Below, piece by piece: positions 47,205 to 57,129 of a stretch of 64,000 nucleotides of DNA (position 1 is its first letter; every line of letters begins with the position of its first letter). Source of the stretch: Epiperipatus broadwayi (lineage: Eukaryota > Onychophora > Udeonychophora > Euonychophora > Peripatidae); assembly GCA_028023455.1 (NCBI GenBank), contig JAQFVV010006716.1:62001-126000 (forward strand). The letters are read 5' to 3'. A program made the position numbers and the translations under genes. The notes below the pieces were generated by a model. It was not told where the DNA came from. It made no database searches and worked only from the letters and a program-made list of their open reading frames with translations.

Positions 47205-49080
47205 ACTCTAACCCAAGGGTAAAATTGACACAAATTATAATTAGACTATAATGCATATAAACTATTAAATATAATAAATGGGTTGGAAATTAGATTGAAC
47301 GATTGATATGGAAATGAGTTAAATTTAAATAGATTTTTAATTAATAAGTCAAAAAACAGCACAATAGTATACACTATTAAAAGTGGGATCAAATGCATGC
47401 AGACATTACACAATGAGGTGAGATTAAATTTAATTACAGCATATTTCATCATAAAATGTCTAGATATGTATATGTGTGTTTGCAGTAAATAAATTATGAC
47501 TATGTCAATTAATATGCCAAAATCCTATCATTATATGATGGTTTGCTGAATTACAAATAAAAATGCTAGCCAAAGATAGATTGCTAATTACAGTGCTAAA
47601 ATGGCTACTATTTATGTAAATATCTTAAGATATGAGCTTATAATTAAGCTCAAGGAGTTTTAGTTTCAGACTAATTCTGAATAATTATTTAACTGTTCAA
47701 CTGCTCTTAGATTGTACAATTTATTATTGGCTGAGTGAAATAAAATTCTAAAGTTTTGATTGGTCAATTAACAAACTCATCCCTAAAAATATATTCATAT
47801 TTTAATATTATATTTATTTTAACTTTGTTTGTAAAAAATATATTAATAATTTGTCAGGTTATGAAAGTAAATGAAAGTTTTTTCAAAATTAAATTTTTAT
47901 TTATAATTATAAAAATATTCGATAGAGGAAAAAAATTAAAAAAAAAAGATCACAGCAAATTATAAGTCATGTAAGCATCATTGATTTTCCTCCTCAATTT
48001 ATGATATTATAAAAGTTAAAAAAAAATTAATAATTATCTTAACATTTTTCTAAAAATAATTATATTTTCAGCACATTTTACCAAAATACATTATAATATG
48101 TAAATAAATGCCAGAAAAATATTCTAAAACATTATTTTTTATTTGAAAAATCAAATAAACCGTTTTGGGCAATCTAAACTTTTGACAGGATCTCAAAATT
48201 ATTGCTATTCACTGGTTTCTTTTTCAATTTATGTTTGTGTAAAGTATGCAATTTTTTAATAAAATCTTACTATTTTTGTAAAATAACTATATTTTCAGCA
48301 TATTTTATGAAAATAATTTATAATATGTATGAAAAATAATAAAAAAAACACTCTAAAACATATATTTTCATTTTCAGCAGTGAAAATTATTTATCAAAAA
48401 TCTTTTTTGATCAAATATTCATCAGCCAATCAGTGTTTAGAATGGACTGCCCTTTCCTTTTGTTAGACTTTCAATATCTCATATATTGATTTTTTACTTA
48501 TAAAATTAATTCAAGAGAGAGCAGCATCTTATGAAACTTTTTGAAAGCTTTCAAACAAGTATAAAAACAGTACCATGGTTGCAAAAGTGGCCGATTTTGA
48601 GTGACCTAAACCCATTGATGTGGATTAGTGGACAGAACTAAATAAGAGCTAATGCAAGAGTAAGAAATGGTTACATTAGATCAACATATATTTGTTATGA
48701 AATAGTATAAAATATTAAGGAATAAGTTCATAGTGTGGGTGGATAGTTATTCCCAGGATTTCACATTAAAATGTGTGGCACCCTAATGCTGGCTGACTTG
48801 CTACTAATAAAAATAGGAACATACAAAGTTCAGGAACTAGGATAGGCTTAATATAAAATAGGGTCTGGATCTTTGTGCTCTAGTTCTAATAAGAATATAG
48901 CTCTACCTGCAGTAAGTGTATGGGGATGGTCTCCACCATAAGCCTTTAAATATGCCACAAGACAATTTACAAAGTGTATTTTCTACAAACACTCTCACAA
49001 TGCATAAAGTAAAATACCAATATGTATACTTAAATTAATTGCACCTAAAAACAGATAGCTTCTATCTGTATAACTATTAG
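47205..49080. other. A+T-rich intergenic stretch, no gene seen
   Basis: No supported feature. Confidence 0.5.
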
Positions 49081-49084
49081 AACC

Positions 49085-49154
49085 CAGTTCTTAAATTAAG
49101 CATAATAATCATGCTATACCAGTTCTTAAATTAAGCATAATAATCATGCTATAT
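49085..49154 (+). repeat. Tandem duplication, about 34-bp unit
   Basis: The unit CCAGTTCTTAAATTAAGCAT plus AATAATCATGCTATA occurs twice in a row without changes that I can see. Confidence 0.65.
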
Positions 49155-49159
49155 TTGAA

Positions 49160-50735
49160 GGATTAAAACTATATTATTAATCTAGTTTACTCTCCTCAAT
49201 CTGCATTTTTAATCAGTTTTACTAGAGAGGAGAAGTATATTTAATGGGTAATTAGTAATACATTAATAAATATATTTTTATACTATCTTTAAGGATAGTC
49301 TATTGCTTTTGGTAAAACAGACATTTAAAGACATAATCTATAACCCTGATTGTGCAAACCATAGTAAATATAAGTCATGTGACATCTGACTTGTTATTAT
49401 TACTATAATACAAAAACTAAATCAAAATGATAATAACGAGCGTGTATCAGTTATTATTCCCAACATAATAGGATTCTCAAACAGTGTGCTAGAAAATAAA
49501 ATAAACATTACTAAAATATATTAAACTGAAGATATTAATTGTCATATCTTTGCTGAAAGTTTCTCAAAATTAAAGGCATTCGCTGTTTTGAGATATTTGG
49601 CATATTATAATATATAATAAGATAATTTTTAGAGAAATAAAATGGAATAAAATATATAGGCATAATGACAGTAATAATCAGTTTAAATAAACAAATGGTT
49701 ACAGTTGTTTTAATTTAAAATAGACAAAATGAAAGTTTACAGATGTAGTCTCAGGCAAGATTTATACAAGTTTTCTATATTACTGTAAATGAGAGTTTCA
49801 AGAGTTAGATTCTGAATGTTCATGTTTATATTATAAGCTAGCTTTAAACAGATTAAAGTTTAAAGGTTATAAGTCTACTTTAGAGTGCTGCAGTGTTTGG
49901 ATGATTACCTAACTCATCACAGCTTGTTCCTTGGGCACATCAGATGACAGGTGTAATGGTACTCTTGATCTCTAAATAGGCAGTATGAATTAATCATTAT
50001 TTTCTTGAAGCAGGCTGTTGGCAGGAATATCTCCCACTTTTAGGATGATGATGCCATGCCAGTCAGCATGTAGAATAGGACTAGTGATCACTATCTCACC
50101 CAGCAAAGAAACACCAAATCTCACCCTCTTGCTCCAGCATGTCAAAATTGCAACTAGCATGGAGTCTGGTAGCAACACTTCTTAAAAAATTTACAGAGTG
50201 TAGTCTTGATGTATAAAATAATGCCTATTTATATGATCCCAAAATCAGACAATAATTCTGACAACAAAATTATTTTCTGCAAGTGAATCCATTAGCTTCT
50301 TTTTGAATTTTATATTTTAATTTACTAAAATCATTTAAACCATTGTTTTAATTTTTAACAGGATGTTTGTGACTAAATTTGATCACTTCTAATCCCTCAA
50401 GACATAGTAGATTTTGTTTACAAGAACATATATTTTGGAAAAATATTATTGCCAAAATTAAGATTGTAGAATTTTTTCTCATGCTATACTAACAAAATTG
50501 CTCATGGCATGATTCTTGTTTACAATAATTCTAAGTTAAAATTAAGAATGATAAGAAATGACTAAATACTATGGCACTATATATTTATCATGATAGTATG
50601 TGGACTACACATATATACACGTGATTCTAATGTTTAAAATGATAAATTGACTATTTTAAAGAAACAAAATTTACAATTCAAAATATATTATTTTAAATTA
50701 AAATACCTGCTATAATATAGCTATTTCTAGTACAA
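49160..50735. other. A+T-rich intergenic stretch, no gene seen
   Basis: A 62-codon minus-strand frame at 49990-50178 has a mixed amino-acid content (VRFGVSLLGEIVITSPILH), but no family is recognised. Nothing else is supported. Confidence 0.45.
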
Positions 50736-51027
50736 ACATTATATATATATATATATATATGATCAATAGATGGCATATATATATATATTGTGGTGACAGG
50801 TATATAACTGTGTTAGCATCTTTATATATGTACTCTACAAAAGGTTTTGAAGCTGGCACAGAGTTATAGGAAAAAAGTAGATGAAACATATAAGAAGATA
50901 GGAATATACTGTTTCAATATATATATATATAATCAATAGATGGCGTTTTATCAAAAACACCATCAAAGCGTATGTTTGTTTACATAAACGTCAGAGTAAG
51001 CATTCACTATCTCTTTCATTAGTTCCA

Positions 51028-51072
51028 CCCTCAGATCATAATTTCAAGCTGATTTGCTATCATCAGTGAAGG
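51028..51072 (-). ncRNA. Intact type-I hammerhead ribozyme motif (U1)
   Basis: The minus strand reads CCTTCA (stem I), CTGATGA (core), TAGC-AAATCA-GCTT (stem II, three firm pairs), GAAA (core), TTATGATC (short stem III with the AUC triplet), TGAGGG (stem I partner). Stem I has six pairs. Every conserved core base is present. Predicted self-cleavage follows the C complementary to 51034. This is the best-kept of the four motifs in the palindrome. Confidence 0.65.
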
Positions 51073-51429
51073 ATAGGAATAAGAAACTAGATCTAAACAC
51101 TAAACTCTGAGCGTTTATGAACAAATTTCTATTCAACTTGCAAGCCTGAATCTTTTAGACACATAATGTCTTCAAACTCAGCATAACAAGCCAGATAGCT
51201 ATATGGGTCTGATATCAGTTCAGTTTCACCATATAGTAGAAGCTTCTGCAATATATATCATTGCAAGAAAACTTCAAAGGTACATTTATGAAAAACAAAA
51301 AACCAGTTAAACTTGCTAACACTTGTATTTATGATCAATAGATGGCGTTTTACCAAAAACACCATCAAAGCATATGTTTGTTTACATAAATGTCAGAGTA
51401 AGCATTCACTATCTCTTTCATTAGTTCCA

Positions 51430-51474
51430 CCCTCAGATCATGATTTTAAGCTGATTTGCTATCATCAGTGATGA
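51430..51474 (-). ncRNA. Hammerhead ribozyme motif with one core change (U2)
   Basis: It is organised as in U1, with CTGATGA intact, but the GAAA box reads AAAA (loss of the conserved G), and stem I is weaker on its 5' side. It is predicted inactive. Confidence 0.5.
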
Positions 51475-51743
51475 ATAGGAATAAGAAACTAGATCTAAAC
51501 ACTAAACTCTGAGCGTTTATGAAACAATTTCTATTCAGCTTGTAAGCATGAATCTTTTAGACACGTAATGTCTTCAAACTCAGCATAGCAAGCTGAACTG
51601 ATATCAGACCCATATAGCTATCTGGCTTGCTTTACTGAGTTTGAAGATATTACATGTCTAAAAGATTCATGCTTGCAAGCTGAATAGAAATTGTTTCATA
51701 AACGCTCAGAGTTTAGTGTTTAGATCTAGTTTCTTATTCCTGT

Positions 51744-51788
51744 CCTTCACTGATGGTAGAAAATTAGCTTAAAATCATGATCTGAGGG
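51744..51788 (+). ncRNA. Decayed hammerhead ribozyme motif (U3)
   Basis: The first core box reads CTGATGG and the second AAAA. Stem I (CCTTCA with TGAGGG) is still perfect. It is predicted inactive. Confidence 0.45.
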
Positions 51789-52147
51789 TGGAACTAACAA
51801 AAAAGATAGTGAATGCTTACTCTGACATTTATGTAAACAAACACCCTTTGATGGTGTTTTTGGTAAAAAAAACGCCATCTATTGATCATAAATACAAGCG
51901 TTAGCAAGTTTAACTTGTTTTTTGTTTTTCATAAATGTACCTTTGAAGTTTTCTTGCAATGATATATATTGCAGAGGCTTCTACTATGTGGTGAAACTGA
52001 TCTGATATCAGACCCATATAGCTATCTGGCTTGCTATGCTGAGTTTGAAGACATTACGTGTCTAAAAGATTCACACTTGCAAGCTGAATAGAAATTGTTT
52101 CATAAATGCTCAGAGTTTAGTGTTTAGATCTAGTTTCTTATTCCTAT

Positions 52148-52192
52148 CCTTCACTGATGATAGCAAATCAGCTTGAAATCATGATCTGACAG
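52148..52192 (+). ncRNA. Hammerhead ribozyme motif, core intact (U4)
   Basis: CTGATGA, stem II TAGC-AAATCA-GCTT, GAAA and TCATGATC are all present. The 3' strand of stem I reads TGACAG, so only about three pairs with CCTTCA remain. Cleavage may be weak. Confidence 0.55.
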
Positions 52193-52555
52193 TGGAACTA
52201 ATGAAAGAGATAGTGAATGCTTACTCTGATGTTTATGTAAACAAACATATGCTGTGACAGTGTTTTGATAGAATGCCATCTATTGATCATAAATACAAGC
52301 GTTAACAAGTTTAGCTTGTTTTTTGTTTTTCATATATATATACATAGTAATAAGAATTTGAAATTTTACTTTAATATATGCTAAATTAAATATATATATT
52401 TCAACTTAAATCCTAAAAGTTTATCAAATTCATTATTGTAACTGATCTAAATTGTCATTATTCAAATGAGAAATTAAATAAATAATTACAAATTCGATTT
52501 AATTAATTTGAAATATATTTGCAAAATCAAATTTTACCTTGCTTTAACAAAAATT

Positions 52556-52569
52556 ATACATTTTTATTT
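52556..52569 (+). repeat. Target-site duplication, left copy
   Basis: ATACATTTTTATTT pairs with the right copy at 52997-53010 (ATACATTTTTGTTT), one mismatch in 14. Confidence 0.65.
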
Positions 52570-52967
52570 TGCCAGTTCTTACTTATGGATCTGAGACTTG
52601 GACACTTAATAGAAGAGCAATGCAGAGACTTCAGATCACTCAAAGAAGTATGGAGAGATGCATGTTGGGAGTAACAAGAAGAGATCGAAAATGCAATGTA
52701 TGGGTAAGAGAACAAACAGGTGTTACTGACATCATTGAAAAAAATAAAAGATTGAAGTGGAGTTGGGCTGGACATATTGCTAGAAGAGATGATAATAGAT
52801 GGACAATTGAAATTTTAAACTGGATTTCAAGAGATTGTAAAAGACCCAGAAAGAGACATGTGAGATGGATGGATGAAATAAGAAAGTGTGCAGGGGTGAT
52901 GTGAAGAAGAGAAGCTAAAGATAGGAAAAGATGGATTGAACTTGGAGAGACTTTTATGCTGCAATGA
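52569..52967 (+). pseudogene. RTE reverse transcriptase C-terminal fragment
   Basis: The frame reads LTYGSETWTL, then RSMERCMLGVTRRDRK, VTDIIEKNKRLKWSWAGHIA, DNRWTIEILNW and RHVRWMDEIRK. These are the usual C-terminal blocks of RTE-clade non-LTR reverse transcriptases (BovB-like). One Trp codon (after GVM) is now TGA at 52902-52904. The same frame then continues with RREAKDRKRWIELGETFMLQ to the natural stop at 52965-52967. There is no frameshift, so this copy is fairly young. The catalytic palm lies outside the truncated part, and the fragment cannot act alone. Confidence 0.75.
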
Positions 52968-52996
52968 ATCGATAATGGTTGATGATGATGATGATG
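52570..52996 (+). mobile_element. 5'-truncated RTE-type retrotransposon copy
   Basis: The insertion of about 427 bp comprises the last 133 codons of an RTE-clade polymerase ORF, a 3' UTR of about 30 bases, and a (GAT)n-type tail. A 14-bp target-site duplication brackets it. RTE elements are known for very short 3' UTRs that end in a short tandem repeat, and for heavy 5' truncation. The related but older copy is at 11.55 kb. Confidence 0.75.
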
Positions 52997-53010
52997 ATAC
53001 ATTTTTGTTT
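52997..53010 (+). repeat. Target-site duplication, right copy
   Basis: ATACATTTTTGTTT, directly after the (GAT)n tail. Confidence 0.65.
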
Positions 53011-53403
53011 AAAAAAATTCCACAACTGTAATTTTTCAACAGTGCTGCCCTTTTTGTTTTTATGACATTATTTGATTACATGATATAGATTTTCCAAAAA
53101 AAATTATATTGCAAATTAAATTATTTAATACCAATTAAGACAAAAAAAGATATGAAATTAAAATGTTGTACAAAAAAAGAAGACAATCATGTAAGATTCT
53201 TTAAAATTGAGTTATAATGTCACAAACAAATAAACAAACTTTCACATTTGTATAGTAACATACATATATAAATAATTAGCTAAATATATAAAGTTATTAT
53301 CTTATGTATAAAAGATTATTTGTACAACTTAATTTTCAATTTGTCCAATACTCATTCTGTGTAATAAATCAAGTTTTTACCATTAATTACTTCGGTGTCA
53401 AGT

Positions 53404-53482
53404 GTTGGTGGCCTAGCAGTTAGCATAGTTGCCTTCCAACCAGCTGGCCTGGGTTCACTTTCAAGTCAATGCATTTGACATA
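53404..53482 (+). repeat. tRNA-Gly-derived SINE head, second copy
   Basis: This matches the SINE at 59993-60075 through GTGGCCTAGCAGTTAGCATA and TTTGACATAT. The B-box has decayed (GGTTCACTTTC). Confidence 0.55.
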
Positions 53483-53489
53483 TGAAAAA

Positions 53490-54260
53490 AATATATATTT
53501 CATGAAGCTATGTTTGTGATTGCTTACTTTTTAATACTTATTCAGATAGTAAATTTTTTATATGAACTTGATTATTTTTGGTGGAAGTTTAATTGGTAAT
53601 AAGTTAACTACTTCTGAAAGTGGCACCATATATGTGAGAATTACAGTATAATAGAATCTTCTAGAGGTAATGTAATTGTTACTAGAAGTTTGTTTATTTT
53701 GTATCATCTGCTTTTTATAGTGTATATATTTAGAGATATTTCAGGTCCCTAGCAAAGAATAAAATTATGATTCAACCCAGCCATTTAACTTAAAAAAATA
53801 TAATGCAAAATCAAAAATATAGTTAGCAACATAATATAAAGTTAATTGATGTACAATATCATACATATTAAACACTGTATTATATTTTTTAATTTCAATA
53901 AAAAATTAAAATCAAACATTTAAAAGAATAAAATAAAAATCATAAACAAATTTAACCATATAATGATCAATGCCTTCCATATTAAAAATTTTCACTCTTT
54001 TACTTTGAAATTGTTTCATGGTAATGGACAGATGCATAAATTAAATTAAGTAAGTAGAACTTACAGAACTATGAATTGAAGCAAATAAAAGGACTATAAT
54101 GTCTCGAACATGTCTGAAGTCTATACTAACAATGTTATGATAATCTCTAAAATATTAAAGAATTAATAATAATTATTGTTGCATTTATCTAGAGTGATTG
54201 GTGTCAAAGAAATGGGTGCAGGAAGTTCGACCCCTTTTGTTTGATAGGTAATTATCGCAT
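53490..54260. other. A+T-rich intergenic stretch, no gene seen
   Basis: No supported feature. Confidence 0.5.
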
Positions 54261-54295
54261 ATTGATAAGTACTGAACAGATAAATAATATGCATA

Positions 54296-54402
54296 AAATA
54301 TCGTAATCAGTGGAAAATTATTGATACCATGTGTATATTTGTAATTTGTAAAATATCGTAATCAGTGGAAAATTATTGATACCATGTGTATATTTGTAAT
54401 TA
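54296..54402 (+). repeat. Tandem duplication, about 54-bp unit
   Basis: Two adjacent copies of a unit starting with AAAATATCGTAATCAGTGG and containing GATACCATGTGTATATTTG. A second doublet follows at 54430-54535, where GCTGAATTTGGGATTTGGG occurs twice, separated by a (TA)n run. Confidence 0.65.
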
Positions 54403-54954
54403 TAGTACATATATATAAACATTACAAGCATACAGCTGAATTTGGGATTTGGGATAATTTTAATTATATATTTATATATATATATATAGCATAAAGCTGA
54501 ATTTGGGATTTGGGATAATTTTAATTAATTATATATATATATATAATTAAGCTTTAAACTTTATTTATGTATAATTTAGAATTAGAAACTCAAATAGGTT
54601 TCCAAGTAATTTCTTTATTAATTCAAAATCCAACAGAGTGGGTTGACTAAACAATATTAGGAAAATTGAAATAGCAAATTAAAATAACTTATAAATTCAA
54701 TTTATGTGAGTATACATGAGTGAGTGAGAGTGCTTAAAAATATTTTGTTTAAACATTGAAAATTTACAACAGGATATATATTTATATATTAATGAAAACA
54801 AGTCATATTTCATATGACCTATAAAGCTTGCATTACCAATATGTAATTAATAAAGAGTCTGCTAATAGATCTAAACAAGCTTATTTTTTTAATTTTTTTA
54901 TGATAAATGCTACAAGAAAAAGCATTTGAAATCTTTATCTAGGATTGTTTCCAT

Positions 54955-54993
54955 CCCCAGACTAGTTTTGAGCTATGACTCTCATCAGTGAGG
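54955..54993 (-). ncRNA. Hammerhead ribozyme motif with one core change
   Basis: The minus strand reads CCTCA, CTGATGA, GAG-TCATAG-CTC (stem II), AAAAC, TAGTC, TGGGG. Stem I has five pairs and the GUC triplet is present. The GAAA box reads AAAA, so it is predicted inactive. Confidence 0.5.
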
Positions 54994-55198
54994 ATCTAGG
55001 ACATTATAGTCAGAATGCTAACTCAATCCAAACATTTATCTAATATTTAACTTTAATTCAGGGCCATATATCTTCTTGATTTGAAGTGCTGAATTTGAAG
55101 AAATACAGATGCCTGAAATTTTCAGATTTTCTTCTTAATAGTTAAGTATTAGATAAATGTTTGGCTTGAGTTAGTATTTTGAATCTAATGTCATAGCT

Positions 55199-55235
55199 CC
55201 TCACTGAAGACTGATAGCTCGAAACTGGTCTGAGG
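55199..55235 (+). ncRNA. Hammerhead ribozyme motif with poor stem II
   Basis: The plus strand reads CCTCA, CTGAAGA (allowed N=A), CTGATAGCTC, GAAA, CTGGTC, TGAGG. The core boxes, GUC triplet and a perfect five-pair stem I are kept. Stem II has lost its pairing, so activity is doubtful. Confidence 0.45.
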
Positions 55236-55329
55236 ATAGGGATGATCCTAGATAAAGATTTCAAATGTTTTCTCTTGTGGCATTTATCATACAAATAAGC
55301 TTGTTTACTGCTATTAGAATGCTCTTTAT

Positions 55330-55379
55330 ATATATATAATTATATACAATGCTCTTTATATATATATAATTAATATACA
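55330..55379 (+). repeat. Tandem duplication, about 31-bp unit
   Basis: AATGCTCTTTATATATATAT plus AATTA occurs twice. Confidence 0.55.
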
Positions 55380-55399
55380 AAATGAACAGAAAAATACAA

Positions 55400-56070
55400 A
55401 TTAAATTGCTTTTTAAGTGTAAACTATAGATCAGTTGTTTTAGTTTTAGCTATACAAAATTCTTATATAAGAAAAAGATGAACTACAGATAGGTTTGTTT
55501 TTTTTTTGATAATAATTTTAAGATCCTGATTCATTAAGAAGCAATGAAAGAAAATAAGAAGTTCATATAAAAATAAATAAAATTGATATGAATAAAAGAT
55601 ATAATATAGACCATAAGAAAAAACAATAACAAAAAAAAAATTCAGAAATGAATAAAGAACAAAAGATATTGAGCAATAAATAGAAAACTGTGCAGTATAA
55701 AAGCAGCCCAGAGTTATTATATATAAAGTAGAAAGCATGATATTCAAGCCATATGTGATATATCAGCAAATGAAACATGCACAATATGAAAATAAATTAC
55801 AACAAATAAAAGATACAATATTACATATAGTAAAAAAGTAAATATAAGTGAAATATGAATTATAATAAATAAAAGAAAAGATGTAACAGATACAAGGACA
55901 GTAGTAAATAGAAAGTATACAGAAAGAAATAGAAAACATAAAATTCTATAAGAAGAAAAGAATAATAAAGCAGTAGAACATTATAGAAAGACAATTTCAA
56001 AAGGAAGGGTAAACTTTTCATGTCTACTTTCTGATTGAGTATTGTCTCATAGAGAAGTATTTATATAACC
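55400..56070. other. A-rich intergenic stretch, no gene seen
   Basis: The plus strand is very rich in A and G. Open frames on the minus strand are rich in F, Y and L and not credible. Confidence 0.5.
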
Positions 56071-56073
56071 TAG

Positions 56074-56278
56074 TTCATTCCAATATCAGCCTTTCAAGTT
56101 AATTGAGCATGCGCCTTTGAGAGTGTTAAATAAATGAATACTCTCTTCTTCAATCCAAGATAATTCTTTTTATTCCTGCATAAATACTATAACTTGGATT
56201 GAAGAAGAGAGTATTCATTTATTTAACACTCTCAAAGGCACATGCTCAATTAGCTTGAAAGGCTGACATTGGAATGAA
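56074..56278. repeat. Inverted repeat, arms of 86 bp
   Basis: Arms at 56074-56159 and 56193-56278 are near-perfect reverse complements around a spacer of about 33 bp. It has no coding sequence, so it could be a fold-back MITE. Outer ends begin TTCATTCCAATATCAGCC. Confidence 0.7.
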
Positions 56279-56556
56279 ATATAATTGCAAGCATGGTGCT
56301 AGATAAAATATTTGCTTAAGTACCATAGTTGAAATAGCAGATATTATAAAAAGTAAAGTGAGTTGAAAACTATCAGCATTTATCATGCTTATTTATTAAC
56401 CAGAGCATATCATGCAGTCAATTTGTATGTGAATCTAACCTGTGAGGAAATCTATTGCATATATTAAGCTATTATTTGTATTATGGGAGCACAAACTCTT
56501 TACAAAGGTATACTTATATTGCTGAGCAAAATTATATTTGAAATATTTTAGTAAAA

Positions 56557-56797
56557 AAAATAATAATCAGAAAATATTAAATTCTTTACAACAGTGGATA
56601 AATATCAGTAAAAAAAAAATTATACACTAAAAGACTTTTTCAGCACCTGATTTGGTGCCCTTTTCAAATGTTAATAATCTCTTTAACATTAACGAACTAT
56701 TTCAGTTACAAAACCATCTAGTGGTCTATGTACACAATTTTTTACTGATATTTATATAGCTATTGTAAAGAATTTATTATTTTCTGATTATTATTTT
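56557..56797. mobile_element. MITE-like element with long terminal inverted repeats
   Basis: Imperfect inverted ends of about 60 bp (56557-56622 and 56737-56797) share TAATAATCAGAAAATA, TTCTTTACAA and ATAAATATCAGTAAAAAA. The interior of about 115 bp has small hairpins (GCACC-TGATTT-GGTGC, GTTAAT-ATTAAC) and no frame. No clear target-site duplication was read because the flanks are low complexity. Confidence 0.6.
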
Positions 56798-57045
56798 ATG
56801 AAAGAACAGCATAAAGATTTTTATTCTTTGCCAATTTTGATGATTTTAGTAAAAAATAATTTACTATTATTAATATATGAAGCTGTTATACATCTGTTTG
56901 AGTAAATAGAGTGATTTGAACTTAGAATTTTCAGTCTATATTAATCTTCTACTTCTTTTTAACCAATGGATACAAAAATTATAAATGATCCCCAGTATAC
57001 ATATTTCATGCAGAACCATCACTTGTCAGTTGGCCAAATCATAAC

Positions 57046-57117
57046 TCCCACATGCATATATAATAATAACTCCCACATGCATATATAATCATAACTCCCA
57101 CATGCATATATAATCAG
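57046..57117 (+). repeat. Triplicated 27-bp unit
   Basis: ATAACTCCCACATGCATATA plus TAATC occurs three times in tandem with very few changes. A fourth, diverged relative (CTACCACACACATATATAATC) lies near 57585. Confidence 0.65.
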
Positions 57118-57129
57118 TGCTCATCCTAT

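Larger units (their letters stand above)
50931..52332. mobile_element. Giant palindrome of tandem hammerhead-ribozyme units
   Basis: Two minus-oriented units (U1 50931-51332, U2 51333-51590, cut short) face two plus-oriented units (U3 51591-51893, cut short, U4 51894-52290 and a little beyond). Corresponding points of tandem neighbours are 402 bp (U1/U2) and 404 bp (U3/U4) apart. Unit borders carry GATCAATAGATGGCGTTTT. Each unit has one hammerhead motif. There is no coding frame. Tandem non-coding units with one hammerhead each are the plan of retrozymes and of tandem PLE terminal repeats. The inverted joining at about 51590 makes the whole a hairpin with arms of about 660 bp or more. A loose extra copy of the border word lies at 50761. 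Confidence 0.7.
54904..55290. mobile_element. Inverted pair of hammerhead-bearing terminal repeats
   Basis: Arms of about 150 bp (54904-55055 and 55140-55290) are diverged reverse complements. The outer ends read GATAAATGC-ACAAGA and its complement, the inner ends AACTCAA-CCAAACATTTATCTAAT and its complement. Each arm carries one hammerhead motif. The centre (about 55056-55139) contains GAATTTGAAGAAATACAGATG, which resembles the GAGTTTGAAGA-ATTACATGTC block of the units at 51-52 kb, so the two families are related. Confidence 0.55.

Noticed and set aside
55463-55784. Membrane-protein-like frames on the minus strand
   Set aside because: The F/Y/L-rich peptides result from an A-rich opposite strand, and two overlapping frames look equally hydrophobic.
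57046-57117. CRISPR-like array
   Set aside because: There are only three contiguous 27-bp copies without spacers, so it is a plain tandem repeat.
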